Counted from the first letter of the stretch, positions 18,859-27,665 are shown. The stretch is 64,000 nucleotides of DNA from Magnetococcales bacterium (GCA_015232865.1 JADFYU010000008.1:29748-93747), one strand, 5' to 3'. Numbers and translations: made by a program. The notes: generated by a model from the sequence alone, not told the origin.

Positions 18859-21186
18859 TCAATACTCCTTGGGTCTGGTCAGACGTTTTTGCAAATAATC
18901 CTGCCAGATGTCAATCAGGATGGATTCCAACTCCCTGACATGGCGTTGAGTATCGAACAGCGGGCTATCCAGTTTGTTGTTTCGTATCTTTTCTTGAATC
19001 GCCTTGAGTTTTTTCGGGTGGGTCGCCAGGTCCACAGCCAGGGCTTTGTACCCCTCCAGGTTATGGGCAATCAATTCCGGTACATTCAGGGTTTCGAGCA
19101 TGCTGGCCGTAGTCCGGGCAGCAAAATGCTGGCCTTTCAAGGTGATGACCGGCCGACAAATGCTCAAGGCGTCGCGACTACAATCCTGACCGTTGAGACG
19201 TTGGGTATCCAGAATGATATCAGCCAATCTCAAACGCGCGAGATAATCAGATTTGGAGGTTTTTTTCGAGAAGATGATTCGATCCGTCGAAACACCGGAT
19301 CTCTTACAAAAGGCCAGAAGGTTTTTTCGGGTCAAAGGGAGTTGTTTTTCCAGCCACAACACCGAATCCGGCACAGCCGAAAGAATGGAGAGCCAGAGAG
19401 AGAAAAGTTCCCGATCCAACTGACAACTCTGGTTGAATGAACAAAAAACAGTTCCGCTCTTTGGCAGATGAAAATCAGCACGGGAAAATTGTCTGTCGGT
19501 AGATTCCGGGTTGGGGCTGAAGACCTGATAACAGGTGGATAGGTGGCGAACCGTTTCACTGAAAAAAGAAAAATGTTTCTTCGGAATCGTGGTCTTATCC
19601 GCCAAAATATAATCCATGAACGGGCTGCCGGAACTGCTGGGAAAACCCAGGTAGGAGAGTTGGATGGGGGCCGGTCTCAATGCACAGATTTCCATTCGAT
19701 TACAAGGAGCGTGACCGGTCAGATCGAGCAAAATATTAATCCGGTCACGATGGATCAACTCAGCGGCCTGGACAAAACTCATCGGATGAATATCGACGAT
19801 CCGGTCGAACCCTTGCGCAATCTCCGAGTGAATCCGATTTTCATCTCGATTGTTGCCATAGGCGTACCCGTAGACCTCAAATCGGGAACGATCATGGCCT
19901 TTGATCAACTCCAAAAGATGGGGAATCTGTCGTTCATCACCAAAGCTGTTGGCCAGATAGCCGACTCGGATTTTGACCGGATCTTCCTGATTATTCAGTA
20001 GATGAACGGCGTTAATATCATACAGAAAGGGGTCTGCACGGTGAATTTTTTTTCCAATCCAATGGCTCCAGGAGCGGGCAACCTTCAAATGGATTTCCGG
20101 GTCGGAGTTTCGAGCGGTATGAATAAAAACGGATTCAGGAAACAACGCCTCCTCTTCCAACGCTTTTTTGGTCAGTTTTTGCAGTCGCGGTGACAGCTCA
20201 TGCCATTCGGACCAGGAACAGGTTTCTTGGTATAAAAAAGAGAGTGCCGCCAACGCTTTGGGATTGTCCGGGTCGATCTGAAGGGCCTGCTTATAGGCTT
20301 TTTCAGCACTCTCCAGTTGATTTTGAAGTCGGTAAGCCTGACCCAGATTGATGAATGCGGTTGGATAATCCGGTCTGAATTCCGTCGCTTTAAGCAGAGT
20401 TTGAGTCGCCAGGTTCAGGCTGCCAAACTCACGCAGAATCACCCCCAACGCGTTGTGTGCGCTATATAGATCGGGCTTGATCTGTATGGCTCTTCTGAAA
20501 CTTTTCTCCGCTTCTGAAACCTGGCCCAAATCAAAGTAGACATGACCAAGCCCCAACCAGCCATCCGCATAAAAAGGGTTGATACAGATGGATTTTTTAA
20601 AACAGGAAACCGCTTTATCAGAATAGCCCTGACAACGCAAAACCTGACCCCAGTTAAAGTAGGCCTCAATGTAATCGGCCTGAAGGCTGATGGCTTTTTT
20701 GTAGTAGAGAACCGACTGACCGTACTGCTTGAAGGCTTGAACCGCATTGCCCAGATTGTTGTAGGCCTGGGCATAGTCGGGCTTTTTCTCGATGGCCATT
20801 TTATAGCATTTTATCGCCTCATCCACCTCGCCGATTCCACACAGTGCATTGCCATAATCATTGATGATGCGCGCTTCATCCGGGATAATTTCCAAAGATT
20901 TTTGAAAGAATTGCAGCGCCTCATCCATCCCGCCGATTCTTTGGCAGAGCAGGGCCAAATTGTAGAAATAGTAAGCCTGCCTGCGATTATAGGCAAAAAC
21001 CTGGGAGGGGGAGAAGAGATCCATCTGCTTGCTGATCAACTCAAGCAACTGACTGTAGTTATTTTGTTTTGGAAGCTGAGAAAGCAGTTGGGTGGAAAAC
21101 GCTTCGGCCTGGCTATACAGCCCCTTTTGATAGAGTTGCATGGCATCCAGAAAAAGCTGGGCGAGGGACCGTATATTTTTTGTCAT
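18859..21186 (-). CDS. TPR protein with GT41 (SPINDLY/O-GlcNAc transferase-like) domain
   Basis: A 775-residue cytoplasmic protein. Residues about 20-330 are tandem tetratricopeptide repeats, for example ALCGIGEVDEAIKCYKMAIE and AYNNLGNAVQAFKQYGQSVL, about eight units. The C-terminal 400 residues match glycosyltransferase family 41: IRVGYLANSFGDERQIPHLL, INILLDLTGHAPCNRMEICA, then APIQLSYLGFPSSSGSPFMD and the acceptor-side FCSFNQSCQLDRELFSLW. The family moves GlcNAc or other sugars from UDP-sugars to Ser/Thr; in bacteria it often modifies flagellin or adhesins. The usual catalytic-base His region is altered here (FGDERQIPHL in place of a DFRxH-type string), so activity should be tested. It stands alone; target proteins are not indicated. 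Confidence 0.85.
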   Translation of the reverse strand: MTKNIRSLAQLFLDAMQLYQKGLYSQAEAFSTQLLSQLPKQNNYSQLLELISKQMDLFSPSQVFAYNRRQAYYFYNLALLCQRIGGMDEALQFFQKSLEIIPDEARIINDYGNALCGIGEVDEAIKCYKMAIEKKPDYAQAYNNLGNAVQAFKQYGQSVLYYKKAISLQADYIEAYFNWGQVLRCQGYSDKAVSCFKKSICINPFYADGWLGLGHVYFDLGQVSEAEKSFRRAIQIKPDLYSAHNALGVILREFGSLNLATQTLLKATEFRPDYPTAFINLGQAYRLQNQLESAEKAYKQALQIDPDNPKALAALSFLYQETCSWSEWHELSPRLQKLTKKALEEEALFPESVFIHTARNSDPEIHLKVARSWSHWIGKKIHRADPFLYDINAVHLLNNQEDPVKIRVGYLANSFGDERQIPHLLELIKGHDRSRFEVYGYAYGNNRDENRIHSEIAQGFDRIVDIHPMSFVQAAELIHRDRINILLDLTGHAPCNRMEICALRPAPIQLSYLGFPSSSGSPFMDYILADKTTIPKKHFSFFSETVRHLSTCYQVFSPNPESTDRQFSRADFHLPKSGTVFCSFNQSCQLDRELFSLWLSILSAVPDSVLWLEKQLPLTRKNLLAFCKRSGVSTDRIIFSKKTSKSDYLARLRLADIILDTQRLNGQDCSRDALSICRPVITLKGQHFAARTTASMLETLNVPELIAHNLEGYKALAVDLATHPKKLKAIQEKIRNNKLDSPLFDTQRHVRELESILIDIWQDYLQKRLTRPKEY

Positions 21187-21367
21187 CCATCCAATCCCAT
21201 ATCAAGCCTTGCACCGATGAAAGAGAAAAAACACAAAAAAATAAAATGTTATTACGTAGAATCAGTCATCCTCAACCTCTATCAATGTCACGCTTTTATA
21301 ACATTAAATTGCCTAATCTTGCAATAGATTACATTTTGAGGTGACGATCCGTCAGACTGAATCCAGG

Positions 21368-22462
21368 TTAGGGGGTGTTGGGTATCGGTGAAAGACACGC
21401 TGCGATGCGATCGGCCAACTGATCCATCATCGCAAAATAGTGATTCTGATCCAACGGAATTTGGCTTCCCAGAGGATCGATCAAGCCGATCTTTATGTTC
21501 TGACTTTCAATAATAGACCTGGCGATGTTTTGGTCAAACTGTGGCTCCTGGAACAGGCAGGTAATGCGTCTCTCCTTGAGCAAAGAGCGAATTTTGCTCA
21601 ATCCACCGGCACCGGGTCGATGTTGAGGCGACGGAGTAATGGCGGTTACGCCTTGTAACTGATATCGATGCTCAAAATAGTGAAAACCGTCGTGAAAGAC
21701 GACAAAAGGAACCCCCTGAACCGAGCGCAACCGTTCTTTGATATCCAGATCCAGTTGATCCAGTTGTTTTTGAATGGTCATTTCCCTCTGTCGATAAACT
21801 TCGCTCCGACCTGGTTCAGCCACAATCAGGGCCTCAGCCATGGCCGCCACGATGGCCTTGGCATTGGTCGGCGACAACCACACATGCATATCCGTCTCAC
21901 CCGGATGATGATGATGGTTATCGCCATCATCATCATCCGCCTCATGAGACCACTCGCCCGGCTCTCGATAGGGCAGCAATAACAGACCCTCAGCCTGATG
22001 CATCTCTAATGAGTTATTATTATTCATTAAATTTTTCAAAGGTTTAACCAAAAATGACTCAAACGATTCTCCGATCCAAAAGATCAGATCAGCATTCTGG
22101 ATCGCCTTGGCATCCGAAGGTCGCAAAGCGTAGGTATGCGGTGATTGGCCGTTACGAACCAACAGGTGGAGCTGAGAGCGATAATCATCCACCAATCCCG
22201 CAGCCAAGGCATATAACGGAGCGATGGAGGTGACAATATTAAGAGTTGGGGTCGGGGCCAGCGTGACGCCTTCCTTTGATTTTTCCGCTGGGACAACGGA
22301 CAATTCCAACATTGAAGCTGTTTGACTGTCTGTTGAGGTCTCAACGGTGTCTCGATAGACCTCACGACCGGCCAACGCCGGACAGATCATGATCTGAAGG
22401 AGGAAAACAAGCAGAAAAAACAGGTTGGCGACAACGATTTGCTGAAAATGGACTCTCGGCAT
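21368..22462 (-). CDS. znuA: high-affinity zinc ABC transporter, periplasmic binding protein ZnuA
   Basis: A 364-residue exported cluster A-I metal-binding protein. An N-terminal hydrophobic stretch (FFLLVFLLQIMICPALA) ends at an Ala-type signal cleavage site. Ligands of the family are seen: His in GQSPHTYALRPSDA, the His in DMHVWLSP, His in FHDGFHYFEHRY, and the late Asp in KIGLIDPLGSQI. Between the first two lies the acidic, His-rich loop EADDDDGDNHHHHPGE that in ZnuA gathers zinc. It is transcribed away from zur-znuC-znuB and shares their intergenic control region. About 45 residues between signal and domain (TVETSTDSQTASM...) are extra to the family. The DDDD and HHHH codons form a perfect 15-base inverted repeat in the DNA. 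Confidence 0.93.
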   Translation of the reverse strand: MPRVHFQQIVVANLFFLLVFLLQIMICPALAGREVYRDTVETSTDSQTASMLELSVVPAEKSKEGVTLAPTPTLNIVTSIAPLYALAAGLVDDYRSQLHLLVRNGQSPHTYALRPSDAKAIQNADLIFWIGESFESFLVKPLKNLMNNNNSLEMHQAEGLLLLPYREPGEWSHEADDDDGDNHHHHPGETDMHVWLSPTNAKAIVAAMAEALIVAEPGRSEVYRQREMTIQKQLDQLDLDIKERLRSVQGVPFVVFHDGFHYFEHRYQLQGVTAITPSPQHRPGAGGLSKIRSLLKERRITCLFQEPQFDQNIARSIIESQNIKIGLIDPLGSQIPLDQNHYFAMMDQLADRIAACLSPIPNTP

Positions 22463-22547
22463 CTGATCACTCTTCCTTGGCTGAATCTGGATTCGGCCGT
22501 TGACTGTGTCTCATTCGACAACAGAACAACCGAAAAAATTCGCAAAC

Positions 22548-22594
22548 GAAATGTTATTATGTTACATCAATAGTGAATCAATCCCCTATTGATG
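22548..22594. promoter_or_regulatory. putative Zur control region between znuA and zur
   Basis: The 165-base gap between divergent znuA and zur holds GAAATGTTAT (22548-22557), identical to one half of the Zur box consensus GAAATGTTATA, followed by a degenerate second half ATGTTACATC. Overlapping it, CATCAATAG (22565-22573) and CTATTGATG (22586-22594) form a perfect nine-base inverted repeat with a twelve-base spacer. Either could be the Zur operator; binding is inferred. A diverged repeat arm TGGATTCGGCCGTTGACTG lies near 22488. Confidence 0.45.
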
Positions 22595-22627
22595 TCAACC
22601 CTCAACAGAATCGAGAGGAGAAAGCCG

Positions 22628-23125
22628 ATGTTGCTGGCCTGCTTAACGGGTGTGAATCATGATCACAGCCATTGTAAATCGCGCATCCTGGAGATGGCCG
22701 AAGCCCGTTGTCGAGAACGGGGCGTCCGATTGACCAAGCAACGCAGACGGGTTTTGGAAATTTTGGCCGATAGTCATCACGCGGTCGGAGCCTATGAAAT
22801 TTTGGAACGATTCAGGCCCGAGCAGAACGCCAGAACAGCCCCGATCACCATCTATCGCGCCCTGGACTTTTTAATGGAGAATAATCTGGCCCACCGTCTC
22901 AGCAGTTTAAACGCCTTTGTCGCCTGCTCAGCCTCCCACGACAAACCGGGCACCCAACTGTTTTTTTGCCAAAACTGCCAATCGGTCGCTGAAATATCTC
23001 GTCCTGCCGTCCATCATGCCCTCAATCAGGAGGCTCGGTTTGCCGACTTTACCCTTACCGCTCAACCGGTAGAAATTCCTGGAATCTGTGCCGCATGCAA
23101 AACAGGCCGCCCCACTCATGACTGA
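22628..23125 (+). CDS. zur: Fur-family zinc uptake regulator Zur
   Basis: A 165-residue DNA-binding regulator. Start at 22628 has GAGGAG eight bases upstream; the frame is open to 22589. The winged-helix domain includes RGVRLTKQRRRVLEILADSH and the recognition region APITIYRALDFLMENNLAHR. The dimerisation domain keeps two CxxC pairs for structural zinc: FFCQNCQS and CAACKTG. The zinc-transport genes on both sides identify it as Zur rather than Fur: it should repress znuA and its own operon when zinc is plentiful. The N-terminal His/Cys-rich string HDHSHC is unusual and may touch metal. Its stop overlaps the znuC ATG. Confidence 0.92.
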   Translation: MLLACLTGVNHDHSHCKSRILEMAEARCRERGVRLTKQRRRVLEILADSHHAVGAYEILERFRPEQNARTAPITIYRALDFLMENNLAHRLSSLNAFVACSASHDKPGTQLFFCQNCQSVAEISRPAVHHALNQEARFADFTLTAQPVEIPGICAACKTGRPTHD

Positions 23126-23930
23126 CAACTCCCCCCTGATCAAAGCGGAAAATATTGGACTGAAGGTGGGCGACATCACCCTGCTATCTCAGGTCTCCAT
23201 GGAGGTCAACGCCAACGAAATTGTTTGTATTATCGGTCCAAACGGTGCAGGAAAAACCACGCTCATCCGCCTTTTGATGGGATTGGAATCCCTGAGCAGC
23301 GGCCGAATCACCCGAAAGCCCGGTCTCGTCATCGGTTATGTTCCGCAAAAAATTCCAATCGATCCCACCCTTCCCCTTCCCGTGCATCGATTGATGACCT
23401 TGACCATCAAAAAATCTCTGGCCCAGGTCGCCCAGGCATTGGCGGAAACCGGCGTGGAACATCTGCTGCACGCTCCGGCCTGCACCCTTTCCGGTGGCGA
23501 GTTTCAACGGGTTCTGCTGGCTCGGGCGCTGCTGCGGGAACCCCATTTATTGGTATTGGATGAACCGGTCCAAGGAGTTGACTTTGCCGGAGAAGCGGCC
23601 CTGTATAAATTGATTGGCAATCTACGCGGCCGCCACGGTTGTGGTGTCTTGCTGATTTCCCACGATCTACACGTTGTCATGGCTGAAACCGACCGGGTTA
23701 TCTGTCTGAATCGACACATCTGTTGTGCCGGTTCCCCGGATACGGTCAGCCGACACCCGGAGTTTACTCAACTCTTTGGTGGGGCCAGCAGCCAAGCCTA
23801 CGCCCTATACAAGCACCATCACGCCCATGGTCACGACCTATCGGGAAAGATTCTTCCCAAAGGGGCGCTGGCCACGGATTCGACAAAAAACTGTTCTTCA
23901 GAGGCAGGCTGTTCCCATGATACTAGATGA
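23118..23930 (+). CDS. znuC: zinc ABC transporter ATP-binding protein ZnuC
   Basis: A 270-residue ATPase that powers zinc import through ZnuB. The ATG at 23118 overlaps the zur stop (ATGACTGA), so translation is coupled; a GTG at 23088 is the alternative. Walker A GPNGAGKTT, signature LSGGEFQRVLLAR, Walker B LLVLDEPVQG and switch LISHDLHVV are intact. The C-terminal tail is rich in His (YKHHHAHGHD) and Cys (NCSSEAGCSHD), as often in ZnuC, and may sense or buffer zinc. The next gene, znuB, starts 14 bases inside its end. Confidence 0.94.
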   Translation: MTDNSPLIKAENIGLKVGDITLLSQVSMEVNANEIVCIIGPNGAGKTTLIRLLMGLESLSSGRITRKPGLVIGYVPQKIPIDPTLPLPVHRLMTLTIKKSLAQVAQALAETGVEHLLHAPACTLSGGEFQRVLLARALLREPHLLVLDEPVQGVDFAGEAALYKLIGNLRGRHGCGVLLISHDLHVVMAETDRVICLNRHICCAGSPDTVSRHPEFTQLFGGASSQAYALYKHHHAHGHDLSGKILPKGALATDSTKNCSSEAGCSHDTR

Positions 23931-24726
23931 TTTTTTTTTAAGAGCGCTGTTGGCCGGTATCGGCGTAGCCCTGGCAACCGGCCCCATGGGCTGTTTCATG
24001 GTCTGGCGACGCATGTCCTATTTTGGTGAAACCATGGCCCACTCCGCTCTTTTGGGTGTGGCTCTGGCCTTTTTGTTTGAAATAGACCTGATTCTGGGTG
24101 TGATTCTGGTCACCACCCTGATCGCCCTGTTGTTGGCCGTGATGCAGCAAAACCGATTGATTTCCAACGACACCCTGTTGGGAATCCTATCCCACTCCTC
24201 CCTCTCCATCGGTCTGGTGACCATCAGTATGATGGCTTGGTTGCGTATGGATCTGTTGGCCTATCTGTTCGGAGATATCCTGGCTGTTTCGCAATCCGAT
24301 CTATATTGGATTTTTGTCGGCGCCGCTCTCTGTCTCTCCATGCTGGCCTTGATCTGGCGGCCCCTGTTGGCTGTCACCGTTCATGAAGAGCTAGCCCGTG
24401 CGGAAGGGGTCCCGACCCAGGCGGTGCGTTTGGCATTCAAGCTGCTGCTGGCATTCATGATTGCCATCGCCATGAAAATCGTCGGTATTCTCCTGATCAC
24501 CTCTCTGCTGATCATTCCTGCCGCCACCGCTCGCCGGTTTGTCATCACACCGGAACAGATGGCGGTTGGCGCGGCACTGATCGGCTGTGGTTCGGTCGGA
24601 ATCGGCCTTACAAGCTCCCTCTATTTCGACACCCCATCCGGTCCCTCCATCGTCGTCTCCGCCACGCTATTTTTCATCATCAGCCACCTGCGCCAACCTC
24701 AACAGAGCAAACGACTGCGGCGGTGA
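23917..24726 (+). CDS. znuB: zinc ABC transporter permease ZnuB
   Basis: A 269-residue inner-membrane permease of the ABC-3 family with about eight hydrophobic segments. The ATG at 23917 begins MILDDFFLRALLAGIGVALA, the normal start of the family; the longer frame from 23725 overlaps znuC and is not used. Typical stretches are TGPMGCFMVWRRMSYFGET, HSALLGVALAFL, DILAVS and ALKLLLAFMIAIAMKIVGIL-like helices with LLIIPAATAR. It overlaps znuC by 14 bases and ends the zur-znuC-znuB operon. A short repeat element follows eight bases after the stop and may end transcription. Confidence 0.94.
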   Translation: MILDDFFLRALLAGIGVALATGPMGCFMVWRRMSYFGETMAHSALLGVALAFLFEIDLILGVILVTTLIALLLAVMQQNRLISNDTLLGILSHSSLSIGLVTISMMAWLRMDLLAYLFGDILAVSQSDLYWIFVGAALCLSMLALIWRPLLAVTVHEELARAEGVPTQAVRLAFKLLLAFMIAIAMKIVGILLITSLLIIPAATARRFVITPEQMAVGAALIGCGSVGIGLTSSLYFDTPSGPSIVVSATLFFIISHLRQPQQSKRLRR

Positions 24727-24733
24727 GGTTTTA

Positions 24734-24835
24734 GCCTGCATTCAGCAGTTGAACAGGTGTGGCAGGTGGAAGATGTGGTTTGCATGGTGAATCAAGAGGT
24801 TGGGCCATGTGCATCCGTTCAACTGCCGAATTTGG
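24734..24835. repeat. short copy of the CCTAG palindromic repeat
   Basis: About 100 bases between convergent znuB and the SPOR lipoprotein gene. The left end ATTCAGCAGTTG and right end CAACTGCCGAATTTGG are opposed. The inner stretch GTGAATCAAGAGGTTG is identical to part of the full copy at 27684-27846, so this is a deletion form lacking the central stem. Confidence 0.75.
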
Positions 24836-24896
24836 AAGATGATCTTTTAAAACGGCTGATGGAGTGGCGATCTCTCCGACAACCAGACATGCGTTT

Positions 24897-27098
24897 TCAA
24901 CTCGGTTTATTCCAGGAGATTGGTGTAATAAAAGCCGGTTTTTTTTCGTGGATTTTATAATAATCCTGAGCCAATTTTGCCTGTGCAGAGTCCGAGTAGA
25001 GGCCAATCCAGATCCGATGAAACCGTTTTCCACTGTAATCCTCCGACTCCCAAATTACGGGGGAGTAGCCTTTGTTTGCAAGCTCTTCGACCAAATTCTC
25101 GGAAGAATCATTTTTGTAGAGCGCGGCCACCTGAACCGCATAACGCCAAGATCCCATGGAAGCCAGATCATTTTTAAAGAGCGACATCTCACGGTTCTCA
25201 GGCAAAACCGAACCAACCGATACCGGCTCTTGGTCCGCCTTTTCTCCGGTTAATGAAAGTTGAGCCTGGGGCTGTTTCTCCGGTTGAGCATGTTTTGTTG
25301 TCTCCAGAGCCTGCCGTAACGGAGGTCTCTTATCCTGCTTGGCTGTTTTGGCATACCTTGCCGGTTCCATCGCTTCTCGTATCTTTCGTACAATCGTCCC
25401 CTCATCCGGCTCTACCGGCTGCTCGACGCTCTGATGATGCGTCGAATATTTAACCGAATAGATGGGAATCTCCTGCTGTCCGAATTGAGAGGCGATCTCT
25501 TCGAACTCCTGTTTAATCTCCTGGGAAGATTGAAAAACCGAGTCGGTTTGGTCTGCGCCATACAACCTCCGGTCAACGCGACCGATGCCGGTAATCTGTT
25601 GCAGATCGATCATATCCTCTGAGATGGGCTGAATCAGCTCCGCCATCCCTATTGCCGATGGCTCCTGCTCGGAATCCACGGCACCCATCTCCGGCGTATT
25701 CAACGGCCCTGAAGGTGAAAGAATCGCCAGGGTCGTCTGTTCATTATCCCACTGTTGTTGATTGTATTGTATCATCTGGGTCAACTGGGATACGGTCAAT
25801 TTTTTAATATTTTTTTCGGGAAAAGGGATAAAACCAATCGAGCTTTGCAGTCGATTCAAAGCATTATGCACCTGTCCCTGAAGATTATACCGCTTCGTGA
25901 GGCCGGCAATCTGCGAAACGGCCTCACGAAGCACGGGCTCTTTGGCAATCCCCTCGCCAATTGAGAAGCTCTTTTTATGTGCTTGCCAACGGGATTGAAC
26001 CAACAACAGATCGGTGTATGCCAGATGAACCTGGCCCAACACCGCAACCGATATCACTTTTTGTCTCTCTTGCTGTTCTTTTTCAATCTCGAACGGTTGC
26101 CCTTGATCGCCATCTTGTATTGTCAATTCATCCAACAAACGAGAGAGCCGGGTTCCAAACAGTTCCCACTTTCTGCTAACCACAGAATGATCCTGTTCAA
26201 GCTGCGGGCTGGAATCCAACTCCAAATTGGACAGATGGGTTTGCAGGGCTTGCCTGGCTTCAGAAATTGGCGTCGGCTCCACACCGGCTGAGTTGAGTTC
26301 GGTCCGCAGAAAAAGTGCCATCTGTTCCATCTGCGACAGCGTCAAGGTTTTATTTGTCTTCATTTTCTCTGTTTCAAGCTCCGAGAGCACCAGGGAGCCG
26401 GGTTCATTCAAGCCGATCAATTCGGTCAAATTTTTTAAATCCGCCTGAAAGGATGAACGTAACTTTTCCAAATACCGAATGGTCTCCAACGGATTGTTCT
26501 CAACGGAAGAGTCTCTCTCATTGCTCTCAGCCTGCGCAATATTCTCGGCTTTTTTCAGCAGCACTTCGATCTGTTCCAACCCCTTTTGCGCCGCGACACC
26601 TTTCCAGTACTGAGTTCGGGCCTCTTGCATCAAAAAACCTGCAATGGTTTGGCGAATTTCAGACCAATCCCGTTCCTGGCTCCCGGCTGTCTGGCCATAA
26701 CGGCTATCCACAATCGAATCCAGGTGGTTCCAAGCGGTCTCCAATGGCGTGTGGGGAGGAATGGACCGGTAAAAACTGGTAATGGAGTCCGACCAGACCT
26801 TTTCCGTCAATCCACCGGCCTTTTTGTAGTCCTGCAACGATCTTTCAACCCGTTCAATCTGCTGTTCCAGATTCAATTTGACCGCTCTGGCCATCACCTC
26901 ATCCAAAGTAACCCGAGACGAGCGGAGATTCTTGGCGTCAAGGAGCGTTTCGTTCCCATTTTTTTTGCTGATGGCGCTATTCCCGGCAACACCGGACAAT
27001 TGCTGTATGGTACAACCGGCAACCAAAAGAGACGCAACGATTCCTGTAGATACGATAGATAATCTCCGGGATCTGTTTACTCTGTTCTCCTGACTCAT
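24897..27098 (-). CDS. TolC-like outer-membrane lipoprotein with C-terminal SPOR domain
   Basis: A 733-residue exported lipoprotein. The signal ends in the lipobox LVAGC (Cys29). Residues about 60-470 are helical and show the marks of the outer-membrane efflux (TolC/OEP) fold: VTLDEVMARAVKLNLEQQIE, then ARTQYWKGVAAQKGLEQIEV, and LRSSFQADLKNLTELIGL, with a second helical half around HLAYTDLLLVQSRWQ. A polar linker (about 480-650) follows, and the last 80 residues (WRYAVQVAALYKN ... HRIWIGLYSDSAQAKLA) match a SPOR fold, which binds denuded septal peptidoglycan glycans. A TolC-like protein tied to septal wall by SPOR is an uncommon combination. No efflux pump partner is adjacent. ATG at 27098. 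Function unknown. Confidence 0.72.
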   Translation of the reverse strand: MSQENRVNRSRRLSIVSTGIVASLLVAGCTIQQLSGVAGNSAISKKNGNETLLDAKNLRSSRVTLDEVMARAVKLNLEQQIERVERSLQDYKKAGGLTEKVWSDSITSFYRSIPPHTPLETAWNHLDSIVDSRYGQTAGSQERDWSEIRQTIAGFLMQEARTQYWKGVAAQKGLEQIEVLLKKAENIAQAESNERDSSVENNPLETIRYLEKLRSSFQADLKNLTELIGLNEPGSLVLSELETEKMKTNKTLTLSQMEQMALFLRTELNSAGVEPTPISEARQALQTHLSNLELDSSPQLEQDHSVVSRKWELFGTRLSRLLDELTIQDGDQGQPFEIEKEQQERQKVISVAVLGQVHLAYTDLLLVQSRWQAHKKSFSIGEGIAKEPVLREAVSQIAGLTKRYNLQGQVHNALNRLQSSIGFIPFPEKNIKKLTVSQLTQMIQYNQQQWDNEQTTLAILSPSGPLNTPEMGAVDSEQEPSAIGMAELIQPISEDMIDLQQITGIGRVDRRLYGADQTDSVFQSSQEIKQEFEEIASQFGQQEIPIYSVKYSTHHQSVEQPVEPDEGTIVRKIREAMEPARYAKTAKQDKRPPLRQALETTKHAQPEKQPQAQLSLTGEKADQEPVSVGSVLPENREMSLFKNDLASMGSWRYAVQVAALYKNDSSENLVEELANKGYSPVIWESEDYSGKRFHRIWIGLYSDSAQAKLAQDYYKIHEKKPAFITPISWNKPS

Positions 27099-27533
27099 GG
27101 CAAATTCCTGTTACCTTTTCATTATTAAAAACTCTTCATGACTGCTCATCCACTCTGCATCTCCCATGCCCGTCAAACAAATAACATTTCACAGCTGTTT
27201 TATTTGTCGTAACAATTTAAAATCAATTGGATTTTTATTTTATTTCTGGGTTTCGCATCGTAAAAGAAAATGCTAAAAAAGGATGATATAACAGCTGGAA
27301 TTGGAGGGAAGGAAATAAATACCCGGCAGAAATGGGAAAGGTTAGAACTTTTTTCCCTCTTGGCGAGACGGAAAAAAAATTTTGGAAAAAAGAGCCTGTA
27401 AACAGTGCAGGCACCATCGCCGGAACCGAGGCGGGTAAAAAAATCTGAATTTTGGAAAACAAGGCGCTCAAAAAACAATTTTTTTAAATCCTGTCGGTAA
27501 AACACCTGATTTACACAACATTAACCAGATATT
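27099..27533. other. intergenic region, AT-rich, no gene recognised
   Basis: 435 bases between the SPOR lipoprotein gene start and the small gene at 27534. It is rich in A and T runs, with the promoter for the lipoprotein gene expected on its left side. Apart from the terminator at 27386-27412 I see nothing definite. A 101-codon minus frame across it is Phe- and Lys-rich and looks like chance. Confidence 0.45.
27386..27412 (-). terminator. probable intrinsic terminator on the minus strand
   Basis: Read on the minus strand, GCCTG and CAGGC pair across a nine-base loop and are followed at once by TCTTTTTT. It lies about 120 bases beyond the stop of the 43-residue gene and would end its transcript or that of the haem-motif cyclase further upstream. 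Confidence 0.5.
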
Positions 27534-27665
27534 TTACCCGACACGATTCGGGCGATATGGGTGGGGACAATTCTCCCGACATTCACGGGTTCCGTTATAC
27601 AGCGGTTGATCATTCTCCAAAGCAACGTTGCGAATGGTTTGAATATCGTAGGTTGATGCCGTCAT
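27534..27665 (-). CDS. 43-residue protein of unknown function
   Basis: A short frame with a good ribosome site (AGGA, seven bases before the ATG at 27665). The product starts MTASTYDIQTIRNVALEN and ends CRENCPHPYRPNRVG; it has two cysteines spaced CxxxC near residues 30-34, a Pro/Arg-rich tail and no signal or membrane helix. It is too short to place in a family. Support comes from the ribosome site, a stop in good order, its isolation between a repeat copy (27684-27846) and a downstream terminator. CxxxCP(H) could bind metal, which is speculation. Confidence 0.5.
   Translation of the reverse strand: MTASTYDIQTIRNVALENDQPLYNGTRECRENCPHPYRPNRVG

Noticed and set aside
27200..27505. 101-codon minus-strand frame in the gap before the SPOR lipoprotein gene
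   Set aside because: Phe, Lys and Ser low-complexity from A/T runs, no ribosome site, and it contains a terminator-like hairpin.
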